DNA of 13,812 nt from CAZADH01 sp964483805 (GCA_964483805.1 CAZADH010000156.1:1-13812), one strand, 5' to 3'. Positions 6,167 through 13,388 are shown, numbered from the stretch's first letter. Notes: a model not told the origin generated them from the letters alone. Program-made: numbers and translations.

Positions 6167-7543
6167 TTACAATTGGCGCATGAAGGCGACCAGTTGTTTC
6201 TTCTCCTTGAACGAGAGGTTCAGACCCTGGATCAGGTTGAAGAACTCAACGGTGTCCTCGAGGGTCAGACAGCGGCCATCGTGCAGATAGGGCGGCGAAT
6301 CCTTGACACCGCGCAGCGGGAAGGTCTTGATCGGGCCGGTCGGCCGCACATACTGCTTGTGGATCATTTCGGACTTGTAGAACCGCTCGGCCTGCAGATC
6401 GTGCATCATGTTGTCGGTGTAGGCCGGGCCCGAATGGCACTCCATGCACTTGCCCTTGCCGAAGAAGATCTTCTGACCGGCCATTTCGTCGGCCGACGCC
6501 TTCTTCGGGTCGAGCTTGCCGTAAACATCGAGCTTCGGCGCGGGCGGGAAGTCGAGCAGCGCTTGGAACTCAGCCATAAAGTGGACCTGACTGCCCCGCT
6601 CCAAGACATTGACGCCTTTTTTGGTGGCGATGCAGGGATCGCCATCGAAATATGCGGCCCGCTGTTCGAACTCGGTGAAATCCTCGATGCTCTTGAGTCC
6701 GCGCTGAGAACCGAAGAGACGCTGCTGGTTCACACCGCGCAACGAGGGGGTATTAATGCGGTTGCGATGGGATTGTGGCCGGATATCGCCGACCAGGTGC
6801 GTTGCCCGATTGGTGTGGCCGTTGGCGTGACAATCGAAACAAGTCACGCCGAGGCTGGGCTTCTCGCTCTTGCGATCGTCGGTGGCGTTGAACTGCTGCT
6901 GCGGAAACTGCGTCACCAGCAGGCGCAGACCCTCGAGCTGCTTGGGATTCAAGAGACCATTGAACAGCTCGAAGTAATTGTCGACCGTGACGAGCTTGCC
7001 CTGGGACACATCGCCCGCTTCTTTGTGCGTGGTCAAGTAGATGGGTGGCGGAAACTCGGGCAGAAAATGTTCGGGAAGGTCGAAATCGAGATCGAAACGT
7101 TCGAGGCGCGGCAGCACCTTCAACACATGCTTGGGGAACACCATGCCGCCGACCGAGTGCTCGATGAAGGCCAAAGGTCGGTATGGGAAGATTCCGCGCT
7201 CTTTGATCTCGTCGGGACTCATCTTAGCCAACTTCTCAAAGGTCAATCCTTCGGGCAGCCGGGCCGTCGGCCCAACAGGCAGGGGCTTGCCGCGACTCAT
7301 GGTCGCCAGTGGATCAACGCGGCGGGTCAGGTCGTAGCGAGCATTGAGATAGTCCATGTGCTCTTTCATGACCTGCGCCTTTTTGGCGATGTCTTTCTGC
7401 ATGGTTACAGCAAACGGTTCAGACACCGAGGTCGGCGCAAAACTCGACTCGCGGGCCTGCGACATCACCGGTCCGCCCTCGGCCCACAACATGCCCAGAC
7501 TCGCAAAAACACCCAAACAAACGCCCAACACTGCTTTTCGCAT
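6167..7543 (-). CDS. Di-haem cytochrome c peroxidase-like protein (CcpA/MauG family), exported
   Basis: This is a 458-residue c-type cytochrome with a signal peptide (MRKAVLGVCLGVFASLGMLW, cleavage around residue 21-26), so it should be matured in the periplasm. Two haem-binding motifs are present: CFDCH at 235-239 and CMECH at 366-370. The C-terminal PLRGVKDSPPYLHDGR, then LEDTVEFFN, is the family hallmark. Family members reduce H2O2 using cytochrome electrons, or oxidise other substrates as MauG does. Which applies here is not shown. Unusually, about 200 residues precede the first haem motif, where classic peroxidases have only a few tens, so the protein has an extra N-terminal region. The start at 7543 is supported by GGGGGAG (7552-7558), 8 nt upstream. 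It is a single-gene unit with its own promoter (7597-7626) and terminator. Confidence 0.9.
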   Translation of the reverse strand: MRKAVLGVCLGVFASLGMLWAEGGPVMSQARESSFAPTSVSEPFAVTMQKDIAKKAQVMKEHMDYLNARYDLTRRVDPLATMSRGKPLPVGPTARLPEGLTFEKLAKMSPDEIKERGIFPYRPLAFIEHSVGGMVFPKHVLKVLPRLERFDLDFDLPEHFLPEFPPPIYLTTHKEAGDVSQGKLVTVDNYFELFNGLLNPKQLEGLRLLVTQFPQQQFNATDDRKSEKPSLGVTCFDCHANGHTNRATHLVGDIRPQSHRNRINTPSLRGVNQQRLFGSQRGLKSIEDFTEFEQRAAYFDGDPCIATKKGVNVLERGSQVHFMAEFQALLDFPPAPKLDVYGKLDPKKASADEMAGQKIFFGKGKCMECHSGPAYTDNMMHDLQAERFYKSEMIHKQYVRPTGPIKTFPLRGVKDSPPYLHDGRCLTLEDTVEFFNLIQGLNLSFKEKKQLVAFMRQL

Positions 7544-7596
7544 CCCTGTTTCTCCCCCGTTGATAATTCGATTCAGATCTTCGTCGGACGAAGTTC

Positions 7597-7626
7597 ATCT
7601 TAGATCGTAAAGATACCTAAATGCAA
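7597..7626 (-). promoter_or_regulatory. Sigma-70-like promoter of the cytochrome gene
   Basis: On the minus strand, -35 TTGCAT (7626-7621) and -10 TAAGAT (7602-7597) are separated by 18 bp. They lie about 55 nt before the ATG at 7543. Confidence 0.55.
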
Positions 7627-7639
7627 GTTTTGGCCGTCT

Positions 7640-7725
7640 GGTGACTTTCTGAGGGACAGCCTCTGCCATAAACACTTTTCCAGGGACATGACTTTCAGGC
7701 TTTTACAGTGACATGATCCGTATTA
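7640..7725 (+). repeat. Third, degenerate cluster of the same motif
   Basis: CAGTGACATGATCC (7706-7719) is a full core copy. CAGGGACATGAC (7681-7692), 25 bp upstream, is a diverged one, and GGTGACTTTC (7640) with GGGACAG (7653) may be older remnants. All face forward and no reversed partner is visible. They sit in the 395-bp space between the cytochrome and the 3D-domain gene (7544-7938), which otherwise holds only the two promoters. Confidence 0.55.
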
Positions 7726-7876
7726 GTTGCCTTGCAAACACGCACGACAGCACGATCCGCGCTCGGCTGAGGGAACGTTCGCCGAGCTCACTGCACCACC
7801 AGGGGTAATGTCTACGTCACCGGACAGGATTGACCAACTTGCGCACACGGATGAAACATCGCGATCGATCTTGACG

Positions 7877-7882
7877 TATAAT
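7877..7882 (+). promoter_or_regulatory. -10 box (TATAAT) of the 3D-domain gene
   Basis: A perfect TATAAT lies 56 bp before the ATG at 7939. The best -35 is poor (GAAACA at 7853-7858, 18-bp spacer), so activation by another factor is possible. Confidence 0.5.
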
Positions 7883-7938
7883 GGTTTTCCGGACAATCAC
7901 GCTCGCATCGAGTATCGAGTAAGGAGCAGGCGAACGGT

Positions 7939-9036
7939 ATGAAGCGTCTCGTTCTTATTGTGTTGCTTGTTTTGTGTGCCTCCCAGGTCAGTGCCGCCGG
8001 GATCATCGGTCTCGTGGCCGACTACGTCGACGCGGTCGACCAGCGGATCGCAGCCCAGGCGCAGAATCTGGCCGATCCCGCCGCCGCCGCCCGGTATCTG
8101 CGTTGCAGTGCCGACGAGCAGTCGCTCGCCGCCCAGTTGCGCCAGATCTGCCACGGTGGTGATGACATCGCCGAAGTCACAATGGGTTACGTCACCGAAG
8201 CCGACATGGGCGATCGGGTGCTGTATTTCCAGACGCTGATCCCGACCGACGGTGACAGCCCGGCGGCGCACCGCCTCCTGGCCAAAATCAACAAGATCGC
8301 CCGGGAACGCCGCGTCGCCCCGCGCGTTGCCGCAGAGTTTGCGGCGGCCGCGCAGGCACTGCGCCGCACCGACACCGAAGCGGAACCCGCGGCAACGACG
8401 ACCGACGACACCGACATCCCGCCTGACCTGGCGAAGTTCACCAAGATCGCCGACCAGAAACCGACCTACTACGTCACGCAGCGCGAGGCGGGGTTCCCGA
8501 CGTCGGGCACGCTCTACGGCCAGAATTACGACGGCACCGAGGTCAAGTCGATCATGACGCCGAGCGGCGAGGTCATCGCCAAGACCAGCGGTCGCTACTT
8601 TGCTGCGTTGTGCATGCAGGGCAGCGGCGTGATCAACGATGGCCGCACGGTGTCGTTCATCTCGAACCAGCGCTTTCAGGTGGCCCCGCAGGGTTGCCTG
8701 GGCATCACCGCCACCGGCTACTGGGTCGTGCCGTTTCACACGCTGGCCGTGAACCGCAATCAGATCCCCTATCGCGGCGTCTATTTCGTGCCCGGCACCC
8801 GCGGGCTGAAACTGCCCAACGGCGAGATCCACGATGGCTACTGGTTCGCGCACGACACCGGCAGCGCCTTCAACAACACCACCAACCGGCTCGATATGTA
8901 TGCCGACCGCGACGAATACTGGAAATGGATGGAAGCCAACTTCGTGCCGTCGTTCACGCCGGTCAAGTTCTACCGGGTCGACGACGCCACCAAGGCCAAG
9001 GTCTACGCGAAGTACCAGTCCCAACTCGGGCGGTAA
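7939..9036 (+). CDS. Exported 3D-domain protein (MltA/RlpA-type double-psi barrel)
   Basis: This 365-residue protein has a clean signal peptide (MKRLVLIVLLVLCASQVSAA, cleavage near residue 19-20). Residues 20-140 are helical and Ala/Arg-rich. Residues about 143-162 form an acidic Thr/Asp linker. From about residue 225 a 3D domain is seen: FAALCMQGSG, then IPYRGVYFVPGTRG, then WFAHDTGSAF (D306) and NRLDMY (D319). The paired Asp residues are the three-aspartate-type signature shared by MltA-family lytic transglycosylases and stationary-phase 3D proteins. The expected role is peptidoglycan binding or cleavage in the periplasm, but the rest of MltA is absent and activity is not shown. The region between the helices and the 3D domain (QREAGFPTSGTLYGQNYDG) may be part of the barrel. 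AAGGAG (7921-7926) is 12 nt upstream, a long spacing. A strong terminator follows. Confidence 0.85.
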   Translation: MKRLVLIVLLVLCASQVSAAGIIGLVADYVDAVDQRIAAQAQNLADPAAAARYLRCSADEQSLAAQLRQICHGGDDIAEVTMGYVTEADMGDRVLYFQTLIPTDGDSPAAHRLLAKINKIARERRVAPRVAAEFAAAAQALRRTDTEAEPAATTTDDTDIPPDLAKFTKIADQKPTYYVTQREAGFPTSGTLYGQNYDGTEVKSIMTPSGEVIAKTSGRYFAALCMQGSGVINDGRTVSFISNQRFQVAPQGCLGITATGYWVVPFHTLAVNRNQIPYRGVYFVPGTRGLKLPNGEIHDGYWFAHDTGSAFNNTTNRLDMYADRDEYWKWMEANFVPSFTPVKFYRVDDATKAKVYAKYQSQLGR

Positions 9037-9058
9037 ACGCAACCCGGCGCCAACGCTG

Positions 9059-9091
9059 AAACGCCCACCTCCTCGCGGAGTGGGCGTTTTC
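9059..9091 (+). terminator. Intrinsic terminator after the 3D-domain gene
   Basis: CGCCCA pairs with TGGGCG, and after a single bulged C, CTCC pairs with GGAG around a TCGC loop. Flanking A and T residues extend the stem. TTTTC follows (9087-9091). It starts 22 nt after the stop codon. Confidence 0.85.
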
Positions 9092-9134
9092 AGTTACAGC
9101 ACGGTTTCGGTGCCAGAACTCTTCAGATTTTTTT

Positions 9135-9225
9135 CGGTGACATGATACTTATTTTTCCGGTGCAATTGTTTTCGGTGACATGATCCTTATTTCCGCGTGC
9201 TTTTTCCGGTGACATGATCCTTATG
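9135..9225 (+). repeat. Three forward copies of the GGTGACATGATCC motif
   Basis: GTGACATGAT cores begin at 9137, 9175 and 9209 (spacings 38 and 34 bp). Each is followed by a CTTAT-type A/T-rich stretch. The third copy extends to CCGGTGACATGATCC (9206-9220). Confidence 0.85.
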
Positions 9226-9308
9226 TTTCGGGCGCCTACAGCGTCGGAAGGATTCGTGCAGACCGGCTCGAGAGCAGCACATCACCATATCTGCCACGCC
9301 GTTTTTTG

Positions 9309-9396
9309 CGGATCATGTCACCGGTTTTCTGCACCGGTTTTCTTCGGTTTCGTGTCGCCGATTTTCGCTCACCATTTTTACGGATCATGTCACCGG
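9309..9396 (-). repeat. Two reversed copies of the motif
   Basis: GGATCATGTCACCGG occurs at 9310-9324 and 9382-9396. Both are perfect 15-nt reverse complements of the forward copy at 9206-9220. CACCGGTTTTC and GCTCACC-type echoes lie between them, as in the array downstream of the transposase. Confidence 0.85.
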
Positions 9397-9455
9397 AATA
9401 AATGTACAACGGTCTTGCGGCACCGGTGTGTGAAATGCGGTATTGGCGAGGGAGG

Positions 9456-10358
9456 TCAGCGTCTCACTCTCTCCACCAGCGGGCTGAACTTCGCCGAGAC
9501 TTTGTCGATCCACTCGAGGTGGCGGTGGGATTCGGCGTGGTCTTTGCCAAACTTGTCGTTCGGGCCCCAGCAGTACGACAGAATCGTGGCCTTGCCAGCG
9601 ACCACCGGAACGCCCCAGAAGGTGCGATGGCGCTTCGACTTGAACATCCCGGAATTTTCGTCGTCGTCGGTCATGAATTTCCGCTCTGACTGCACATCGT
9701 ATTGACCGGCCGGCAACTCGAACTCCGCATAATAGCGGGAGCCGATGAGCGGCCGCTGGTGTACGATCGTCTTTTCGATGACCCGTTCGTGCCCGCCATC
9801 CCCGTGTTTGCGGTCTTTGTCGTCATGCCCCTTGCCGTCCCGATGCTTGTCGCCGTGACCATCGTGCTTGATGACCCGGCGAACCTTCTCGATTTTCGGC
9901 GGCCCCCATTCACCGATCTGCCAGGTGCCGATGCAGGGTGCCTGCGCAATCGGGATCCAGTTGCTGTCGGGGCCGCGGCGATCGAAGTAGAGAAAGCCCG
10001 GGCCGGCCTGGATCCACTCTTTCGAGAAACAGACGACGAGCAACCCAACGCCCCGTTCTTCGAGGCCCTGCAGGCGAGCCTGGTATGCCGTCAACGGGGC
10101 CGGCTTCTCGACAGCCGGCGGCGGGCTGGCTTGCCCCGACCCGGCGTTCGCCGGTGCGGGGTCCGTCGCTGCCGAACCTGTCGGCATCGGCGTATTGCTG
10201 CGTTGCATTTCCACGATCTGCTCGTTGGAAAAGCCCAGGCGCTTCAGTTCGCGAATCTCGTCGAGCGTATAGCCGGACACTGCTGCCGCCCAGAGACAAC
10301 AGAACACAACCACAAGGACTCGATAACCCCGGATCGCGTGGATAACGCGCGTCATCAT
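9456..10358 (-). CDS. Exported or anchored protein with a His/Asp/Lys-rich tract, function unknown
   Basis: This 300-residue protein belongs to no family I can name with confidence. A hydrophobic N-terminal segment (YRVLVVVFCCLWAAAVSG, residues 12-29) suggests export or membrane anchoring; the two Cys there do not form a good lipobox. Residues 30-52 (YTLDEIRELKRLGFSNEQI and on) look like a short SHOCT-like helical oligomerisation motif. A Pro/Ala linker (55-90) follows. Then comes a domain containing LLVVCFSKEWIQAGPGFLYFD and APCIGTWQIGEWG, interrupted by a His/Asp/Gly/Lys tract at about 165-190 (HDGHGDKHRDGKGHDD), a possible metal-binding or disordered loop. It continues with SRYYAEFELPAGQYDVQSER, a beta-rich piece resembling DUF2846-type domains. 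ATG 10358 is chosen because AAGGTGA lies just upstream on the minus strand; an ATG at 10373 overlaps that site. It is divergent from the P-loop gene. Confidence 0.8.
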   Translation of the reverse strand: MMTRVIHAIRGYRVLVVVFCCLWAAAVSGYTLDEIRELKRLGFSNEQIVEMQRSNTPMPTGSAATDPAPANAGSGQASPPPAVEKPAPLTAYQARLQGLEERGVGLLVVCFSKEWIQAGPGFLYFDRRGPDSNWIPIAQAPCIGTWQIGEWGPPKIEKVRRVIKHDGHGDKHRDGKGHDDKDRKHGDGGHERVIEKTIVHQRPLIGSRYYAEFELPAGQYDVQSERKFMTDDDENSGMFKSKRHRTFWGVPVVAGKATILSYCWGPNDKFGKDHAESHRHLEWIDKVSAKFSPLVERVRR

Positions 10359-10391
10359 ATCGTCACCTTTCATGCCCGTGCGGAAATGCTA

Positions 10392-10406
10392 CCATCGCAG
10401 CGATGG
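10392..10406. promoter_or_regulatory. Perfect dyad CCATCGC-A-GCGATGG, possible operator
   Basis: Two 7-bp arms with a 1-bp centre lie in the 248-bp divergent space, 34 bp before the minus-strand gene and 200 bp before the P-loop gene. Odd-centred dyads of this size suit dimeric regulators. No regulator gene is in the window, so the assignment is inference. Confidence 0.35.
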
Positions 10407-10506
10407 GAGAGTTCTCCAACACCACATGGTGCCACACGCATGATACGAGGCACCGTCCGGGAGGGCAAATGCCCATGGCGCGCACCGCGGCCGACCGGAG
10501 ACGGAC

Positions 10507-10527
10507 AGCGGCACGAGGGTGCCGTTT
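10507..10527 (+). other. Hairpin with T-run in the leader of the P-loop gene
   Basis: AGCGGCAC (10507-10514) pairs with GTGCCGTT (10519-10526) around a GAGG loop, with one G-T wobble, and is followed by T and C residues. A TATCAT box (10532-10537) lies just downstream, about 70 nt before the ATG. It may be a short upstream terminator that insulates the gene, or a leader structure. Confidence 0.3.
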
Positions 10528-10606
10528 CTGCTATCATAGATGGGCACGACGATATCGCCCCGTGGCACCGCGCGGCGAGACAAACTTCAGCGGGAGAGAA
10601 AACCAC

Positions 10607-11773
10607 ATGACCATGCACAAGGGAACCCAAACGATTCTCGGGCAGATCGCCAGCAAGTACAACCTGCCGCGTCTCGCCGAGGTCATCAAAGACGAGAACT
10701 CGATCGTCTGGACCAAAGACGTCACGCTCTGCGTGGCCAACATTCTGAAGGCCGTCGAGGCCAACGGCAACACCAAAGAACTGCTCAAAGAAGCCAAGAA
10801 CATGTACAACACGCCGATCTTCGCGATCAACGCGAAGGAAGGCAAATACCTGATCAAGGCCGAACCGAACCCGGCCAAAGCCGTCGACGAGATGGCCAAA
10901 TACGATTTCTGTTTCAAATTGAGCCCGTATCACGTCATCAATACGTTCCTCTCGCTTCTCGTCGCGCAGGTCACCGAACAAGACCCGGCCGCGCTGGTCA
11001 AGAAGGGCGAAGAGCACCTCGAGGCGTTCATCGCCTTCTCGTTGAAAGACAATCCGAACTGGCAGAAAGAGAAGCTGATCACCAAGAATCCGCTGCTGGT
11101 CATCCCGATCGGGGCAGCGGGGTGCGGCAAATCGACGTTCTACCGGGAACTGGGCAACTTGGTCAATGCCTCGTGTGACAATATCCGGTATTTACTGTTC
11201 AAGGATTTCGGCCCGTGCTTCACCCCCTGGGAAAGCACCCTGGCGTGGTGGGTGGTCAACCGTCTGACCGACATTTACCTCGGTCGCGGCTACAGCGTGT
11301 TCTACAACGGCGTCAACACCGACCCCGAGTATCGCTCACCGATCACCATGGAAGTGCAACACCCGCTGTTCGCCGGCATGCCATACAAATTCAAGCTGGT
11401 GTATTTCGAACCGCCGGTCAGCCTCACCGACGCAGAACTCGCTGAGCTCAAGGGCATCAATCTGTGGGCCAATCCGCTCGACAAGATCGACCGCAGCAAA
11501 CTGAGCGCCAACGTCAAGAGTGTGCTCGACCTGATCACCCGCAACTTCGAGCGCACCATGGAGCGCACCAGCGCCATCCGCGAAGGCAAAGCCCAACAGG
11601 ATCCGTTCGACATCCTCTACTCGGTGCCGCCCGCCATCGTGAAACTCTTCGTCGAGCAGTCGTTCGCGAAGCCGACGGGAACCAACGTGGTCGTCGTCCC
11701 GCGCAAAGAGATTCCCGATGCCGGTCAGCGCGCCGCGTTCTACCGCGAATACGCGGCCAAGGTCATGGCCTGA
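10607..11773 (+). CDS. P-loop (AAA_33-like) kinase-type protein with uncharacterised N-terminal domain
   Basis: This 388-residue cytosolic protein has no signal peptide or membrane segment. Residues 1-160 are helical and Lys-rich and match nothing I recognise. From about residue 163 there is a P-loop NTPase: Walker A GAAGCGKST at 169-177, then SCDNIRYLLF, which matches the S-x-D-x-IR-x-x-LF element of AAA_33-type small-molecule and polynucleotide kinases. Next come WWVVNRLTDIYLGRGYSVFYNGVN, corresponding to the family's helix and Walker B-like strand, and TDPEYR. The usual Asp of the Walker B strand appears to be replaced (FYNGVN where VI-x-D-AT is typical). The C-terminal part (DLITRNFERTMERTSAIREG) is helical. 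Phosphotransfer from ATP is likely, substrate unknown. GGGAG at 10592-10596 lies 10 nt before the ATG; an alternative ATG is at 10613. It is monocistronic by its terminator. Confidence 0.8.
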   Translation: MTMHKGTQTILGQIASKYNLPRLAEVIKDENSIVWTKDVTLCVANILKAVEANGNTKELLKEAKNMYNTPIFAINAKEGKYLIKAEPNPAKAVDEMAKYDFCFKLSPYHVINTFLSLLVAQVTEQDPAALVKKGEEHLEAFIAFSLKDNPNWQKEKLITKNPLLVIPIGAAGCGKSTFYRELGNLVNASCDNIRYLLFKDFGPCFTPWESTLAWWVVNRLTDIYLGRGYSVFYNGVNTDPEYRSPITMEVQHPLFAGMPYKFKLVYFEPPVSLTDAELAELKGINLWANPLDKIDRSKLSANVKSVLDLITRNFERTMERTSAIREGKAQQDPFDILYSVPPAIVKLFVEQSFAKPTGTNVVVVPRKEIPDAGQRAAFYREYAAKVMA

Positions 11774-11820
11774 GACAACCCGACGCGCCGGTCGCAACAC
11801 CGGTCGGCGCTCCGATGACG

Positions 11821-11860
11821 CAACGGCTGCCCTGCATGGGGCAGCCGTTGTTGTATTTCT
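11821..11860 (+). terminator. Strong intrinsic terminator after the P-loop gene
   Basis: CAACGGCTGCCC (11821-11832) pairs perfectly with GGGCAGCCGTTG (11839-11850) around a 6-nt loop, followed by TTGTATTTCT. It lies 47 nt after the stop codon. Confidence 0.85.
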
Positions 11861-11863
11861 AGG

Positions 11864-11884
11864 GTATTTACTATGTATTTACTA
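11864..11884 (+). repeat. Short tandem repeat GTATTTACTA x2
   Basis: Two identical 10-bp units (11864-11873 and 11875-11884) separated by one T lie just beyond the terminator. This is an A/T-rich patch in otherwise GC-rich DNA. No function can be assigned. Confidence 0.6.
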
Positions 11885-11942
11885 CGAGTTCTCTTCACCA
11901 CCGCACACGATGTGCGAAATGCCCTGTGCCGCCGTGATGGCC

Positions 11943-11960
11943 GCGAAACGCCGGTTTCGC
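11943..11960. other. Hairpin in the convergent gap before the lipase 3' end
   Basis: GCGAAAC (11943-11949) pairs perfectly with GTTTCGC (11954-11960) around a GCCG loop. It is 51 nt beyond the lipase stop on the minus strand. No T-tract follows, so termination is only possible, not shown. Confidence 0.35.
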
Positions 11961-12011
11961 ACGGTGTCGCAGGGCCGTCCCGTGGCCTGCCCGCGTCCCG
12001 GCCCCACCGCT

Positions 12012-13388
12012 TCAGTCGTCGTCGTCTCTGGTCACCGTATCGTTGCCGGCGAAACCGGTCTCGAGTTGCCGCTCCTCTTCAACCAGGCGCGGGTCGCGCA
12101 CCGGGCGGGCCGCCCGCCCGGGCGGCGCCGGCACGAGTGCCCGCGACGCGGCCGGCAGCGCCTCATACAGCCGATCGAGATAGTTGATCGCATGGTGCGA
12201 GCCGACCTTCACGAAGGTCAGCCACTCGCCGTCGTTCAGCTCGATCTTGCCGTTGTGGTTGATGTTGTGCGGCTTGCAGACGTGACGAAAGCCAAGCAGG
12301 ACCGGGGGCACGCGGGCGATGATATCGCGGTCGTTGACCCAGCGGTGATTCACCTTGATCGAGTCACGAAACGCCCGCACGAACTTGCTGTTGCCCACGC
12401 GCGGACTGCCAAACGACACCACCCCTTGCACGGCCACGCCATCGCGCACCAGCCGCAGGGCCGACAACGTGGCGAGGCCACCGCCGAGGCTGTGCCCGGT
12501 GATCCACAACGGCAGCTTGCGGCCGGCCTGATGGGCATCGATCAGGGCGCGCAACTGTGGATACACGACATCGAGTGCCTTCCAGATACCGCGGTGCACC
12601 TTGGTTCCCGGCCCCGCCGCCGGCATCGACACCTTGCGAATGTTCAGGTCGGTGAGGATCCAGTCGTGCACGAACTTCCCAGGACTGACCGTGCCGCCCC
12701 AAGTTTTCTCCGACCCGCGAAACACCACGATAACCGCGCGTTCGTTCGACATCACCATCACCTGGGTGTCGGCGGTCCCCTTCATCAGGTCGATCATGTC
12801 GAAGCGATCGAGTCCCCACGGACGAAACACACGTTCGAATCCGGGCCGAAAATCACCGCGGGTCGAGACGGCCGGATCGCTGCCCTGGAAGTAATAACTG
12901 GCCAGGATGAACAAATAGACGTTCTCGGGATCGTGACCGGTGGCCCGCGGGTCGAGCACCTCGCGATAACAGTCGCGCCCCATGGTCAGGTCGGTTTCCC
13001 ACCCCGGCACGTAAACCTCGTTGGCAGGCGGCCGTCGAAAGATGCGACGAAACAGATCGACGAAGAACCGCAGAAAGCCCGGCAGACGCTTGCGCACGGC
13101 TCGCTTGATCGGTTCGATACTGATGGGTGGCGGTGCCTTCACGGCAACGGGGCCGACCGCAACCCGCGCCGCGTCGGAAGCCAACGCCCCGCTGGCCGAC
13201 GGCGCCGGCGGACCCGGCGTGTCGGCACCGGTCGAGGCAAGCCGGTCTGCAGGAATCTCCTCGATATCAGCCGGCGGCAGAAACCCCGGCTTCACACCGT
13301 CCGCCGCCCATGCCGACGGTCCCCATAACAGACCGAGAAACACCACCCACGCCAGAGCGCCACCGATCGTCACCCGTTTGCGCGCCAC
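12012..13388 (-). CDS. Exported class 3 lipase (alpha/beta hydrolase)
   Basis: This 458-residue protein is predicted to hydrolyse acylglycerol or related esters outside the cytoplasm. A signal peptide (RKRVTIGGALAWVVFLGLLW, cleavage after WAA near residue 30) is followed by a Pro/Ala-rich stretch to about residue 80 and a basic segment (KRAVRKRLPGFLRFF). The lipase_3 domain begins near 120: VVFRGSEKTW (oxyanion region), VHRGIWKAL, and the nucleophile elbow GHSLGGG with S300. Then FGSPRVGN, the acid D355 in NDRDIIARVPP, and the base H399 in SHHAINYLDRLYEAL complete a full triad. The C-terminal tail is disordered and ends in four Asp. The GTG start at 13388 is chosen because GGAGG (13395-13399) lies 6 nt upstream and the signal peptide begins there; a longer frame has no such site. 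It lies 40 nt after the cyclase gene and is probably co-transcribed with it. Confidence 0.9.
   Translation of the reverse strand: MARKRVTIGGALAWVVFLGLLWGPSAWAADGVKPGFLPPADIEEIPADRLASTGADTPGPPAPSASGALASDAARVAVGPVAVKAPPPISIEPIKRAVRKRLPGFLRFFVDLFRRIFRRPPANEVYVPGWETDLTMGRDCYREVLDPRATGHDPENVYLFILASYYFQGSDPAVSTRGDFRPGFERVFRPWGLDRFDMIDLMKGTADTQVMVMSNERAVIVVFRGSEKTWGGTVSPGKFVHDWILTDLNIRKVSMPAAGPGTKVHRGIWKALDVVYPQLRALIDAHQAGRKLPLWITGHSLGGGLATLSALRLVRDGVAVQGVVSFGSPRVGNSKFVRAFRDSIKVNHRWVNDRDIIARVPPVLLGFRHVCKPHNINHNGKIELNDGEWLTFVKVGSHHAINYLDRLYEALPAASRALVPAPPGRAARPVRDPRLVEEERQLETGFAGNDTVTRDDDD

Larger units (their letters stand above)
9128..9396. mobile_element. Transposase-free (MITE-like) relative of the RAYT element
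   Basis: A T7 tract (9128-9134) leads into three forward motif copies, an 89-bp core (9221-9309) with no plausible gene, and two reversed copies. The left end matches that of the RAYT element: poly-T, then CGGTGACATGATAC as the first copy and a GATCC copy next. The stretch after copy 1 (GGTGCAATTGTTTT) also resembles that after copy 1 of the RAYT locus (GGCGCACTTGTTTT). The 419-bp gap between genes (9037-9455) is thus a terminator plus this element. Confidence 0.6.

Noticed and set aside
6173..7603. 476-residue open frame on the plus strand opposite the cytochrome gene
   Set aside because: It mirrors the cytochrome coding sequence. It has no recognisable domain, while the minus-strand frame has two CxxCH motifs, a signal peptide, a promoter and a ribosome binding site.
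7897..9042. 381-residue open frame on the minus strand opposite the 3D-domain gene
   Set aside because: It would run across a clear plus-strand gene with signal peptide, domain and terminator, and it has typical antisense composition.
9214..9705. 163-residue frame starting inside the repeat cluster
   Set aside because: It starts at the ATG of a repeat copy, runs through reversed copies and into the antisense of the next gene. It has no ribosome binding site.
11797..11812. Second hairpin before the P-loop gene terminator
   Set aside because: Sequences around 11785-11812 allow several competing short pairings, but none is clearly better, and the 12-bp stem at 11821 explains termination.
11718..13328. 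536-residue open frame on the plus strand opposite the lipase
   Set aside because: It overlaps the P-loop gene end and its terminator, is Arg/His/Pro-rich shadow sequence, and the minus strand encodes a lipase with a full catalytic triad.
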